Assembly: GCA_016191525.1 (NCBI GenBank)
Contig: JACPOK010000019.1
Coordinates: forward strand, 620,001 to 684,000
DNA length: 64,000 nucleotides
Direction: 5' to 3'
Source: Burkholderiales bacterium
GTDB lineage: Bacteria > Pseudomonadota > Gammaproteobacteria > Burkholderiales > Burkholderiaceae_C
A program made the translations under genes and the position numbers. This document shows, one piece after another, positions 6,843 to 14,987 of this stretch (the first letter of the stretch is position 1; every line of letters starts with the position of its first letter). The notes under the pieces are model-generated. The model was not told where the DNA came from, ran no database searches, and was given only the letters and a program-made list of their open reading frames with translations.

Positions 6843-7930
6843 GCCACGCCGATCCGCGCCCGGACGGCTGCCAGCGCGGCAGCCAACGGGTCAGGGCGCG
6901 CGACGCCCAGTTCGTCCTTCAGATACCACGGCAGGGCGGCGTGCGCCAGATCGAGGTCGGTGACCGAATGCACCCTCATGTCCTCGCGAATGAGTGGCCC
7001 TTTTTCCTCCTGTGGGATCACGCGGCCGCCTATCGCATAGTCCTCGCGGATGACGTTGTGCATGTAGTAGCGCAGGTTGCGCATCACCTCAGCACTGCGG
7101 CCGTTCGCGGGCGGGCAGATGTTGAACGGGCTGATCTCGCTTTTCAGCCCCATGAACTCGCGGATCACGTAGGCGTCGATCAGGTTCGAGCCGAAGTAGC
7201 CGAACGGCAACCGCACGACAGGGGCGCCGCCCATGTTGCTTGTCACGTCGATTGTCTGGCGCGCGACGTCGAACGCTCCTGCCACCACGAAATGCTTTTT
7301 GAAATCAACGGCCGTGCCGGTCTGAAACTGCGCCGGGTGATCCTCTGGCGGCCCCTGAACGTTGAAAAACCTGTTATCCACCCGCAGCGCCAGCATCACC
7401 GGGCACCGGTTGGCGATGGCAACGCAGGCCATCCCAACGGAATCGTTGGTGAGCGCATGATCGAATGCCCCCACCTTGCGCGTGGCAGCGTCAGCGATGG
7501 ATTCGGGAGAAGGCTCGCCCACATAGCCAGGCTCGCCAGTCCAGGGATTAGGCGGAGAAATGCCGATGCCAGACAACCCGCGCTTGGCGATGCCGCGAAA
7601 GTACAGCGTCTGGGCTGCGCTTCGGATGGCGGCGAGGCCCAGGTCCTGCCGACTCCACCACTGCCCGCGGTCCACCGTCATCGCGCCTTCGTATGAAAAC
7701 AAGTCGTCGAGGTCGCCAGGATCAACGCCGTGCAGCACAGCGAACATCCAGGGCGAAATCTCCGCAGCAATGCCACCGCAACGATTCGTTGGCAACTGGT
7801 CGATGAACTTGACGCCGGTCTCGGCAAAGAGATCGCGCGCCAGCGGCGTGGGCGTGCTTGCGGCCGGCGCCCATGCATAGGCAAAGGCCACGTCATCGCC
7901 GCCGAAGGTCGGCGGGTTGTTGGCGTTCAT
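6839..7930 (-). CDS. papain-like (C1-fold) cysteine protease candidate in tail module
   Basis: A 363-residue protein. By eye it carries the three landmarks of a papain fold in order. DQLPTNRCGG gives Q45 and C51, the six-residue Gln-to-Cys spacing of papain. RCPVMLALRVDNRFFN matches the pre-His strand. KHFVVAGAFD gives H212, then SNMGG gives N231 followed by a Phe-Gly-Tyr turn, like the N-S-W-G and G-Y elements of papain. I infer a C1-like peptidase. No signal peptide. It lies after the tail fibre and overlaps the next upstream gene (ATGA), so it may be a virion or tail-linked enzyme. The assignment rests on motif spacing, not on a search. Confidence 0.55.
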   Translation of the reverse strand: MNANNPPTFGGDDVAFAYAWAPAASTPTPLARDLFAETGVKFIDQLPTNRCGGIAAEISPWMFAVLHGVDPGDLDDLFSYEGAMTVDRGQWWSRQDLGLAAIRSAAQTLYFRGIAKRGLSGIGISPPNPWTGEPGYVGEPSPESIADAATRKVGAFDHALTNDSVGMACVAIANRCPVMLALRVDNRFFNVQGPPEDHPAQFQTGTAVDFKKHFVVAGAFDVARQTIDVTSNMGGAPVVRLPFGYFGSNLIDAYVIREFMGLKSEISPFNICPPANGRSAEVMRNLRYYMHNVIREDYAIGGRVIPQEEKGPLIREDMRVHSVTDLDLAHAALPWYLKDELGVARPDPLAAALAAVRARIGVA

Positions 7931-8388
7931 GACCTTGCCTTCCAGTAGTGACGGATGCTCAGATCGCGGGGCGTAATGCGCCAGGCATCCGTGACAAACA
8001 AGGGCGAGCCAGCTGCAGCGAATGCGGCGGCCACCAGCTCAGAGCAGAACCACGAATCGCCGCCTTGCCACTTGCGATGAAAGGCCAAGCCGAACACGCC
8101 GCGCCAGTCATAGGGCTTGTTCAGCTGGGCCGTCGCCCAGGCAATCAGCGCGGCCGGATCGGCGCAGGGCACATCAACGAACTCGCGCTGGCTGGCCTCG
8201 GCCTCCAGCTCGGCGAGCGGCCTGGTGCGCACACCGTGGAAGGCCGACGCCTCGATCACCTGGTCACCGTTGACGATTGCGCAGTGCGACCAGGCGGACC
8301 ACAGCGCCGTGCGCAAGATCAAGCTACCCAGGTTGCGGCGGCGGCAGAACACGATGCGAACACTGCGCGGAATGCTGACGGTTGCCAT
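7927..8388 (-). CDS. permuted NlpC/P60-type (YiiX-like) cysteine hydrolase
   Basis: A 153-residue protein with the order seen in circularly permuted NlpC/P60 enzymes (YiiX/YaeF, DUF830 group). His comes first in WSHCAIVNGDQVIEAS (H35, with E46), then KPYDWRGVFG, then the nucleophile in DSWFCSELVAAAF (C115). Such proteins hydrolyse peptide, amide or acyl bonds; in phages they are often attached to tails and may act on the cell wall during entry. The ATG at 8388 overlaps the upstream stop by one base. It sits directly beside the papain-like gene, giving two thiol-hydrolase candidates in a row. Confidence 0.7.
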   Translation of the reverse strand: MATVSIPRSVRIVFCRRRNLGSLILRTALWSAWSHCAIVNGDQVIEASAFHGVRTRPLAELEAEASQREFVDVPCADPAALIAWATAQLNKPYDWRGVFGLAFHRKWQGGDSWFCSELVAAAFAAAGSPLFVTDAWRITPRDLSIRHYWKARS

Positions 8389-8822
8389 CACGCACGCTCC
8401 AGCGGCTGAATCTCCGCGTCCAGGATCACCAGGGCGCGGCCGGCCGCAAGCAGGCCTGCAGCTTCCAGCGCCAGGACGCCGGCACGGGTATCCGGACGGT
8501 CCAAGTCGATGTAGCGCGCGGCTTCCTGATCCTTCATCGTCGCGCGCAGATCGGCTGCCATTGCGCGCTGGGGCATGGTCTTGGTGGGGTCGTCCAGTGC
8601 CGCCATCTCCAGCGCAATCTTCTCGTTCTGGAGAAAGCGCTTTCTAAACGCTAGATTCGTAATGTGCCGGGGCTCCGCAGCGGCGATAGTCTCGAAGACA
8701 AGCCCCTCCTCATCGAATACGCTTTGGTCTCCCACCTTCCAGTGAGAGTTCGTCCAAACGGGTTCGATGGCGACCGGCCCGAACTCGTCGCCCGTATCCT
8801 TGTTGCGCAGCAGATAGCTCAC
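8388..8822 (-). CDS. tail-module hypothetical protein
   Basis: A 144-residue soluble protein. The N-terminal half is beta-like (EPVWTNSHWKVGDQSVFDEEG); the C-terminal half is helical and charged (ITNLAFRKRFLQNEKIALEM, MAADLRATMKDQEAARYIDL). It starts 4 bases inside the end of the tail-fibre gene, so it is probably translated with it. Position after a fibre gene would suit a fibre-assembly chaperone, but I see no sequence sign of a known chaperone family. Confidence 0.6.
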   Translation of the reverse strand: MSYLLRNKDTGDEFGPVAIEPVWTNSHWKVGDQSVFDEEGLVFETIAAAEPRHITNLAFRKRFLQNEKIALEMAALDDPTKTMPQRAMAADLRATMKDQEAARYIDLDRPDTRAGVLALEAAGLLAAGRALVILDAEIQPLERA

Positions 8823-10414
8823 AGCGTGTACCCCCCCAAGACCAGGGTTCGGTTGAGCAACGTACCTTTGTTCCCCGCGATGCCGGATGCTGAGGAGTGA
8901 TCAAACGACCTGCCGGCTATGCCCGCGATAGCGTTGATGGGGTAGATGTCCTTCGAGATTGAGACATCGAACACGGCGCCGAGCGCAGCAGCGTCTGCGG
9001 CCACGCCCGCCACTGCGGAGTTCGCGTATTTGCCCATAAACATGTTCACCGCTGTGACGTTGCTGTAGTCATAAGTCGTTGCGAAGGAAAAGTCACCGCC
9101 CGCGATGATGCCCACGTTGCTGCCGGCAGCGGTACCGGCAGCGGTGCCAAAGTCCGCGGGAGCAACAATGGTTGCAAGGCTGGCGGTCGAAATGACCGTC
9201 CACTTCGGTTTCGTCCAGGCGCTCTTGTTCGCCACCTGCACGATGAAGCCGCGCTCCAGAAACGCATCGAACAGCGCCGCGTTCAGCGTGGTGGTCAACG
9301 ATGTCGTGACGTAGTTTGTGCCCGTTGTCGGGAGCTTTGCGAGGTTCTGGACGGCGCCAGCGCTCATTGAATACAACAAATAGAAGGCGGTGCCGTCATT
9401 CAGCAGCTTCCAAGAGCAAGGTCCAGGGTTGTCCGAGTTGGCCGCCGACGTATAGGCCGCCCCTTGCAGTGCCCCGGCCAGGTTGAAGACGCTGGCTCGG
9501 CAAAGCGTGCCGGTGTAACCGGTTGAAATGGCGAAGTAGTTGGTCATTACCGACACTTCGAGCGGCGCTGCGAGCGTGCCAGAGGCGCTGCCTACGGGGT
9601 CGAAGAACGCCAACACCGTGGCGCCCGTTGTCGAATTAAATAGGCCGACTGCGCTTTGCCCGTTGTTGCGCACAGCGACCAAGAGAGTTCCATTGCTAAG
9701 CTGTTTGAGCGTAGTCCACACGGTGGACGAACCGCCTTGGCTCACCGAGATGGGCATTGTGGCAAGCACCACCGCACCCGCGTTGCTGTAGGTGGTCAAC
9801 ACCAGGGTCGCGGCAGTGGCGGCATCCTGACGAACCGTCGCAAAGCCACCAGCGGCCAGAGGACAAAACCCATGAAACCCGGTGCCGGAGATGCCAGTGC
9901 CTGTGGTGAATGCCGCGAGCATGATGGCCAGGTCCTGGCCGATGTACGCCGCCCGGCCCAGGTTATTGCCCTGCATCCATGAGACCAACAACCAACCGTT
10001 GGCCATTACCTGAATGGTTGCACCTGTGACGGCAGTGGCGGCCGTCTCCACCAGCACCGAGCCGAGGAACTTGCCGTCCATCGAATACTTGAAGACGCGC
10101 AGTCCGTTATTGGACGCTGCGTTCGGAGCCCCCATGAAGACACTGCCGTCCGTACCATTGCACATCGGCAGCCTGCAAGGCTGGCTGGTGTTGGCCCATG
10201 CCGTGACCGACGAAAGCGCCACCTGCGCGGACATCTGACCTTGGCTAGGGATGCTGAGATCACCAGACGATGAGAAGGCTGCGCTGACGGTGTTCTGCAC
10301 CTTGTACCCAAGGCTGTCAGGGCCAACCAGGATTGCATCATTGGCGGCGACCGCTTCTCCCGCTTGCAGCTGTGCGTTGGCGAGCCCGGGAATAAACTGA
10401 CTGAGCTTTGGCAT
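8819..10414 (-). CDS. putative tail fibre / receptor-binding protein
   Basis: A 531-residue protein rich in Ala, Gly, Ser and Thr, with many short beta-strand-like repeats around Thr-Gly-Thr turns, in the style of phage fibres and other beta-propeller or beta-helical tip proteins. The N-terminal 50 residues (LANAQLQAGEAVAANDAILV) resemble the attachment region of capsid- or tail-bound proteins, and the C-terminus ends in a Gly-rich GYTL. The ATG overlaps the stop of the preceding gene (TAATG). As the largest gene of the fibre position it likely sets host range. No signal peptide and no enzyme motif. Confidence 0.65.
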   Translation of the reverse strand: MPKLSQFIPGLANAQLQAGEAVAANDAILVGPDSLGYKVQNTVSAAFSSSGDLSIPSQGQMSAQVALSSVTAWANTSQPCRLPMCNGTDGSVFMGAPNAASNNGLRVFKYSMDGKFLGSVLVETAATAVTGATIQVMANGWLLVSWMQGNNLGRAAYIGQDLAIMLAAFTTGTGISGTGFHGFCPLAAGGFATVRQDAATAATLVLTTYSNAGAVVLATMPISVSQGGSSTVWTTLKQLSNGTLLVAVRNNGQSAVGLFNSTTGATVLAFFDPVGSASGTLAAPLEVSVMTNYFAISTGYTGTLCRASVFNLAGALQGAAYTSAANSDNPGPCSWKLLNDGTAFYLLYSMSAGAVQNLAKLPTTGTNYVTTSLTTTLNAALFDAFLERGFIVQVANKSAWTKPKWTVISTASLATIVAPADFGTAAGTAAGSNVGIIAGGDFSFATTYDYSNVTAVNMFMGKYANSAVAGVAADAAALGAVFDVSISKDIYPINAIAGIAGRSFDHSSASGIAGNKGTLLNRTLVLGGYTL

Positions 10415-10944
10415 TAGGCGAACCTCCAAGTGTTGTCAACGGCGTCGAAATAGAAGATGAACATCTGGTTCGACACGTCCAGAATTAGCGGACCGGCGAG
10501 CGCGGGGCCAACACGGCCTTTCACCGTATGGCCGTTGAGGTCGATGGTCACCCGGTTGCTACGCCAACTGTTGCGCGGGTCAATGAAAATGTAGGCAGAC
10601 GGCGTGGTGGGCGCTGCAATGACTTGAAAACCAAAAGCGCCGAGGTGAGAGTCCAGCTCGTACATTCCCGGCTCGACGGGCCCGGTCAACGCGGCAGCCA
10701 GGGTAGGGTTGAGATACCGCATGCCCCCACCCATACGCGAGATCATGGAGATGATCGCGGCGCGCAGCTGCGCGTTGTTTGCCTCGTTGAGGACGATGCC
10801 TTCCGGCTCGATCACGTTGCAGATTTCTTCCTGAAACGTGTTCATGTTCTTCGCGCGCACCTTGGTGGCGGGCGTGGGAACAGCGGGATTGCCTTCGGTG
10901 TAAAGGTTGCCGGGTGCAGCGGTCGGGTCGTTTGTGCGAAACAT
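10414..10944 (-). CDS. tail fibre / baseplate-distal protein
   Basis: A 176-residue protein beginning MFRTNDPTAAPGN, with the EGNPAVPTPATKVRAKNMNT stretch common to the N-termini of tail-fibre proteins in transposable phages. Next comes NTFQEEICNVIEPEGIVL, then a beta-rich C-terminus. It directly follows the gp48-like gene, where Mu has its fibre gene S. It probably joins the larger downstream protein to the baseplate. A TAAAGCCCTTTA dyad lies immediately before its start. Confidence 0.65.
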   Translation of the reverse strand: MFRTNDPTAAPGNLYTEGNPAVPTPATKVRAKNMNTFQEEICNVIEPEGIVLNEANNAQLRAAIISMISRMGGGMRYLNPTLAAALTGPVEPGMYELDSHLGAFGFQVIAAPTTPSAYIFIDPRNSWRSNRVTIDLNGHTVKGRVGPALAGPLILDVSNQMFIFYFDAVDNTWRFA

Positions 10945-10947
10945 GCG

Positions 10948-10959
10948 TAAAGCCCTTTA
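10948..10959. promoter_or_regulatory. TAAAGNNCTTTA dyad, tail-fibre junction
   Basis: TAAAGCCCTTTA. It covers the stop codon of the gp48-like gene and lies 4 bases before the next start. One of several copies at gene junctions in the late operon. Confidence 0.4.
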
Positions 10960-11496
10960 TGCGTAGCCGAAGAGCACGCGGGTGTGCGCCGGTTTTAGAC
11001 GGCCGATGCGGCACTCCATCGAGCTGTCGCCCCAAGTGCGCAGCGGGTCGCCGGCAACTGCCGTCCCGACCTCGAAGAAGTGCTCATTCACCATCGGCGC
11101 ATTTACCCGCCACACGTAGTTGCCCAGCTCATCGATCGTGATCACGATGCCGCGCCGAGCCATCAGGTCGATGAAGAATTGGCGAGATTGGCCGCCCAGC
11201 ATCGTGAGCTTCTCCAGCACGTCGAGGCGCCGCTGCGGCAGCGTGCGCGTGGTGCCGGCGTCGCAGCAATCGGGCAAGCCAAGCAGGCGCTCCCAATCGG
11301 TGAGCATGGTCGTGGCCTGCAGCGGGTCGTACTGCGCGAACCACTCATCAAACTGCTGTTCGCTGTCGCCCAGCATGGCGGCCGCGGCTTCCAGCAGCTT
11401 GGTGAAATTGGCGGCCGGCGACGTGGGCAACGCTGCGCCAGGCGGCTGCAGCGCCTGGATGATTCGCAGCCATACGGAAGTGCGCTTCACGTCCAT
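10957..11496 (-). CDS. Mu gp48-like tail protein (DUF2313/YmfQ)
   Basis: A 179-residue protein of the DUF2313/YmfQ tail family. LLPGD-type wording is absent, but the family landmarks are visible: TKLLEAAAAMLGDSEQQFDEW, LTDWERLLGLPD, RRLDVLEKLTMLGGQSRQFFIDLMARRG, and a C-terminal PAHTRVLFGY. These proteins finish the baseplate next to the gp47/J protein and connect the fibres. The gene overlaps the gp47 stop by 10 bases, as in Mu. Virion component. Confidence 0.85.
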   Translation of the reverse strand: MDVKRTSVWLRIIQALQPPGAALPTSPAANFTKLLEAAAAMLGDSEQQFDEWFAQYDPLQATTMLTDWERLLGLPDCCDAGTTRTLPQRRLDVLEKLTMLGGQSRQFFIDLMARRGIVITIDELGNYVWRVNAPMVNEHFFEVGTAVAGDPLRTWGDSSMECRIGRLKPAHTRVLFGYA

Positions 11497-12542
11497 GTGA
11501 CTGCTCCTCGCGTCGCCATCGTGTTGGCCGGCAGCACGATGTTCGCGGCCGGCAAAGTCATGATGTGGTCGTTCTCACCCACGGCGGTGCTCACGGCCTC
11601 GCGCAGGTGCGTCAGCAAGATGGTGCCGCCTGGCTCGTTGTCCGTGCTGGCGAAGATCGCATCCAGCTCTTCCAACACGGCCGCGCGCACTTCCGCCGTG
11701 TCAGGGCTGATATGCAAAGTGAAAGGCACAGCCTGGCCTGCGGGCGCCAGAACCCTGAAGTCATCCACGGTGACCGGGCGCCTCGCGTCAACGTAGTCGA
11801 ACACCTGGGTCACCTCGGCACCGTCAGGGATGAAGCTGACGTCGCCATCACGCACGAAGCGCACCGTCATCGAGCCGTCGCCATTCTCAAGCGGGTAGGT
11901 CCAGACGCGCGTGACGCCCGGAACCTCCAGCGCCCATTGCTCGTAGTCATGCGCGGCGCCACCCATCGGCGGTTGGCGAATGCGCTTCAGGATGCGCGCG
12001 CGGTAGGGTTCGTGGTCTTCCAGGTTGCTACCCAGTGCCAGCGCCGTGGTGGTGGCCGACGCGCTGTTCAACCCGCCGATCGGCACCGCCAAGGTCAACG
12101 CGGTGCCCACCAGCGAATTGCCAGCAGACCCCGCGACCAGGGCGCGGATTGCCACCAGGGCCTCGCCGCCAGCCACCACCGCGCCAGCCAGCGTCTCGTA
12201 CTGCACCGCATCGACACGCTGCACCACGGTGCCGGCGGGTATCACCGTGCCGTTTACGCCGGTGAAGCGGTTGGTGCCTGTGGAACGCTGGGCCGCCTTG
12301 CGCGTTACGCCCCAGCGGGCGCCGTGCCAGTCCAGCCATTCGGGGTCGCACAGGTCCGGCCACTTGTTGCGGTCCAGGGTCTCGGCGTAGCCCTGCAGCG
12401 ACCAGATGGCGCCGCCAACCATGCGGGCCACGATCGCGGCCAGGTTCCGGCGCAGTCGGGCCAGGATGCCGGGCAGCCGGCTCTCGATCTGCGTGGCCGT
12501 GCCGCTGACCAAGTCGTTAAGCGATTGGCGGGTGTACGGCAT
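11487..12542 (-). CDS. baseplate J-like protein (Mu gp47)
   Basis: A 351-residue baseplate wedge protein of the gpJ/Mu gp47 family. N-terminal MPYTRQSLNDLVSGTATQIESRLPG, ARRWGV-like WHGARWGVTRKAAQRSTG, the GTVIPAGTVVQRVD loop typical of gpJ, and the conserved EDHEPYRARILKRIRQPPMGGA segment followed by DYEQWALEVPGVTRVW. The start at 12542 overlaps the gp46 stop by one base; an in-frame extension to 12587 has no family support. It joins six-fold baseplate spokes to the fibre network. Confidence 0.92.
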   Translation of the reverse strand: MPYTRQSLNDLVSGTATQIESRLPGILARLRRNLAAIVARMVGGAIWSLQGYAETLDRNKWPDLCDPEWLDWHGARWGVTRKAAQRSTGTNRFTGVNGTVIPAGTVVQRVDAVQYETLAGAVVAGGEALVAIRALVAGSAGNSLVGTALTLAVPIGGLNSASATTTALALGSNLEDHEPYRARILKRIRQPPMGGAAHDYEQWALEVPGVTRVWTYPLENGDGSMTVRFVRDGDVSFIPDGAEVTQVFDYVDARRPVTVDDFRVLAPAGQAVPFTLHISPDTAEVRAAVLEELDAIFASTDNEPGGTILLTHLREAVSTAVGENDHIMTLPAANIVLPANTMATRGAVTWT

Positions 12543-13027
12543 TACTGCTCTCCCTCGAACCGCCACACATCGGCCAATGCGTTCCACTCGAAGCGGAAGC
12601 GCCGGCTGCTACCGTTCAGGTGCAATTCCACGATGGCTGCGTACCAGTTGGTGCGCGGAATGAAGACAGTCACATCCTTGCCGGTGATCAAGCCGTCGTC
12701 CACCATCCACTGCAGCGCCTGGTGCAGGTACGCCTGCAGGCGGGCCTGCGTCACGGGCAATTGCTTCTCGCGCGCCAGTAGCCACAGGCGCGAGCCGGTG
12801 CTGTCTTCGCGGGCCGCGTCCGCGTTCGCCGGGCTGAACACATCCGCCCACCAGCCACGGCGATCGGCGCCGGGCGCCACTTCGTGTTCCTGCGCCAGGC
12901 TGTCAAGAAACAGCGACAGCATCATCGCGGTGACCAGCGTGTCCTCGCGCACAAAGTCGCCCGTGCCGACATCGACGGCAATGTCGAGGCCGCCGATCTC
13001 CGGGCTGTACTGCAGGGCGAAGTCCAT
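12542..13027 (-). CDS. Mu gp46-like baseplate protein
   Basis: A 161-residue protein of the phage GP46 family (equivalent to gpW of P2 and gp25 of T4). It has the typical DGALQ-like N-terminus (MDFALQYSPEIGGLDIAVD), GDFVREDTLVTAMMLSLFLD, RRGWWADVF, and a C-terminal beta part ending WRFEGEQ. In Mu-like phages it forms the inner baseplate wedge. Between it and the PAAR gene (13028-13073) lies a TAAAGGGCTTTA dyad with a second half-copy, the clearest non-coding signal in the baseplate block. Confidence 0.85.
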   Translation of the reverse strand: MDFALQYSPEIGGLDIAVDVGTGDFVREDTLVTAMMLSLFLDSLAQEHEVAPGADRRGWWADVFSPANADAAREDSTGSRLWLLAREKQLPVTQARLQAYLHQALQWMVDDGLITGKDVTVFIPRTNWYAAIVELHLNGSSRRFRFEWNALADVWRFEGEQ

Positions 13028-13064
13028 TGGGCGAGTCTCTTTGTTGGGGCTTTAAAGGGCTAGA

Positions 13065-13076
13065 TAAAGGGCTTTA
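13065..13076. promoter_or_regulatory. TAAAGNNCTTTA dyad upstream of gp46-like gene
   Basis: TAAAGGGCTTTA, preceded on the plus strand by CTAGA, 38 bases upstream of the gp46-like start. The neighbouring TTTAAAGGGCTAG (13051-13063) is a partial second copy. The same CTAGA-plus-dyad unit occurs at 25677 and 33193. Confidence 0.5.
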
Positions 13077-13340
13077 GGCGGCCACGTTGGCCCAGGCCAG
13101 GCCGTTCGCCAGGTGGCCACAGCTGGCGGCATTTCCGGCGATGCAGGCCGGCACCCCGTTGATACGCACAAAGCTGCTGCCTTCCACCATGTGTGGGTTG
13201 GCATGAAACAGCGCGCCGTGGCCCTGCACCGCATCGCCCAGCACCGCCCAGGGCGCACCATCCACGCGAACAAAGCCCTGTCCTCCTCCGGTGATCAGGC
13301 CACCGGCCAGGCTTACTCCAACAGCGGCGATTCCCGGCAT
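13074..13340 (-). CDS. PAAR-motif spike tip protein
   Basis: An 88-residue PAAR protein. MPGIAAVGVSLAGGLITGGG is followed by a VRVDGAPWAVLGDAVQGHG strand, HANPHMVEG, SFVRINGVPACIAGNAASCG and an HLANG end. The His and Cys residues suit the metal-bound cone that caps contractile-tail spikes. It follows the gp45 spike gene by 4 bases and presumably sits on that trimeric spike to pierce the outer membrane. Mu itself carries the metal site within gp45; a separate PAAR gene is common in related phages. Confidence 0.8.
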   Translation of the reverse strand: MPGIAAVGVSLAGGLITGGGQGFVRVDGAPWAVLGDAVQGHGALFHANPHMVEGSSFVRINGVPACIAGNAASCGHLANGLAWANVAA

Positions 13341-13344
13341 TGGT

Positions 13345-13833
13345 CTACCCCTGGTTCAAGTTGATCGCACCGGCCGTGTCCGTGATGGCGTCGGCAGTGC
13401 GGTTGATGATCACGCCCGTCAGGAAGATTCCCTCGGGCGACATGACGATGGTGGACGGCCCGGCACGCAGCTCAATCACGCGGCCGCGCTTGAAGTGGAT
13501 GCGATGCAGGCCCTCGCCGCCGTCTTCGTCCGTGTACGCGCACACCTCACCCGCTTCCAGGCCCTTGGGCCGGTAGCGGCGATCGTCAAAGCCGTGGCCC
13601 ACCAAGTGGTCGGTGCTGCCGCCCACGGCGAACACCACGCCTTCACAGCCCGGGAACGGCACGCTGGTGTAGCCGTAGTGCTGGAAGTGCTCAACCTTGT
13701 CGCGCACCTCGCCCTCGCGCGCTTCTATCTGCAGCTCCTGCAGCTTCGGGGCATCGTTCGTCGCGCCGAGGATTGCACGGCCGATCGCCAGGCGCAGCTT
13801 GCCGGCGACGCGGGCGATCATGGAGTCGCTCAT
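13345..13833 (-). CDS. Mu gp45-like baseplate spike (gpV-type)
   Basis: A 162-residue member of the Mu gp45/baseplate assembly V family. N-terminal helix, LQELQIEAREGEVRDKVEHF, then the OB-fold region with YGYTSVPFPGCEGVVFAVGG and HLVGHGFDDRRYRPKGLEAGE, and a beta-helix-like C-terminus ending in an Asn-Gln-Gly turn. It forms the trimeric membrane-piercing spike under the tail. It overlaps the gp44 gene by 4 bases. Confidence 0.9.
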   Translation of the reverse strand: MSDSMIARVAGKLRLAIGRAILGATNDAPKLQELQIEAREGEVRDKVEHFQHYGYTSVPFPGCEGVVFAVGGSTDHLVGHGFDDRRYRPKGLEAGEVCAYTDEDGGEGLHRIHFKRGRVIELRAGPSTIVMSPEGIFLTGVIINRTADAITDTAGAINLNQG

Positions 13834-14987
13834 TGGCCGCCTTTCTTCGGAGCGTCCAGCTCCCAGCTGGGCTGGTAGCCCTCGCCCTTCTTTTTCTTTT
13901 CCTTCTGGGTGCGGTGGTTGATGCGCTGCGTCAGCTTGCTGCGGCGTACGCCGGCCACCACCTCAAAGGCCTCGCGCCTGGAGAAGGTCAACTCGGTATG
14001 CGTGCCGTGTTCGCTCTTGCTGTAGACGCAACTCACGATCAGCATCTGGCGCGCCAGGTTCATGCGCGGGCTCTCGACGTACACCAGGGTGTTCTTGCGC
14101 CACAGCCGGCCGGCCAGGCCGTCAGCGCCCACGCGCCAGCCTGTCATCTTCCCGTGGCCGCGCTTGCCGCGCCCCATGCGCACATTGACTTCCCAGCTGG
14201 CGCGATCTTTCAGAGACTTCAGCGCTGCGCCGTGCTCGGCGATCACCACCAGCGGGCGGTAGCGGTTGATCTCGGCGTCCGTGGCTTCCGCCCGCGCGTG
14301 CGCCACGGTGGTGCCGCTCTCCTCATCGTCGCCTTTGCCCTGGCCCTTGATGGTCACCTGGTTGTAGCGTTCACGCCAGGAATGGCGGGCACCGAACGAC
14401 TTCAAGTTGACGCCTTCGATCAGCTGCACACCGCTGTCTTCCTCGCTGGCCTGCGTGAGCAGCACCTCGCCCAGCGGCGTGCTGGTGCACAGAATGGCGC
14501 GCATCCTGCAGGCGCGGTCGATCGCCTCGAAAGCCTTCTCGCATTCCTCCAGCGCGAACGACTTGAACTTCTCGCCGGTATCAGCTTCATCGTCCACCAC
14601 CACGGTGATGCCGAACGGCCGCGCTATGTCGGCCACGATCTGCTCTAGCGTGGCGTTGTGCCACTGGCCGCTTTTGTGGATGGCGGCGCAATCCACCAGG
14701 TCGGCGGTCTTGTCCCGGCCGTGGATCGTCACGGTACTGCTGTCTTCGTCGCACTCAATGGCGTAGTCGTCAATGAAGCCCGTGGTCACCACGTCTTCGC
14801 CAATCAGTACCTGGCAGGGCAGGCCCTCGCGCAACTGGTAGGGGTTGTCCTGGCCGTCCCACTTCAGCGAAACCTGCAGCTGGAACGTGCCGGCCATCTG
14901 CTCAATGCTGTCGGTGATCTCCATCACCTCCCAGCCGCCGAAGCGATGGCCGTCCACCAGCAGGATGATCTCGTTGCGATCGGTCAC
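13830..14987 (-). CDS. Mu gp44-like baseplate hub protein
   Basis: A 385-residue hub protein of the Mu P/gp44 family (gpD of P2, gp27 of T4). It begins with the standard NEIILLVDGHRFGGWEVMEI, then IEQMAGTFQLQVSLKW, TGFIDDYAIE and the GRDKTADLVDCAA box, and the central NQVTIKGQGKG segment seen in gp44 proteins. The Lys-rich tail (EKKKKGEGYQP) is unusual but may be the linker to the spike. It overlaps the DNA-circularisation gene start by 4 bases. Confidence 0.9.
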   Translation of the reverse strand: MTDRNEIILLVDGHRFGGWEVMEITDSIEQMAGTFQLQVSLKWDGQDNPYQLREGLPCQVLIGEDVVTTGFIDDYAIECDEDSSTVTIHGRDKTADLVDCAAIHKSGQWHNATLEQIVADIARPFGITVVVDDEADTGEKFKSFALEECEKAFEAIDRACRMRAILCTSTPLGEVLLTQASEEDSGVQLIEGVNLKSFGARHSWRERYNQVTIKGQGKGDDEESGTTVAHARAEATDAEINRYRPLVVIAEHGAALKSLKDRASWEVNVRMGRGKRGHGKMTGWRVGADGLAGRLWRKNTLVYVESPRMNLARQMLIVSCVYSKSEHGTHTELTFSRREAFEVVAGVRRSKLTQRINHRTQKEKKKKGEGYQPSWELDAPKKGGQ

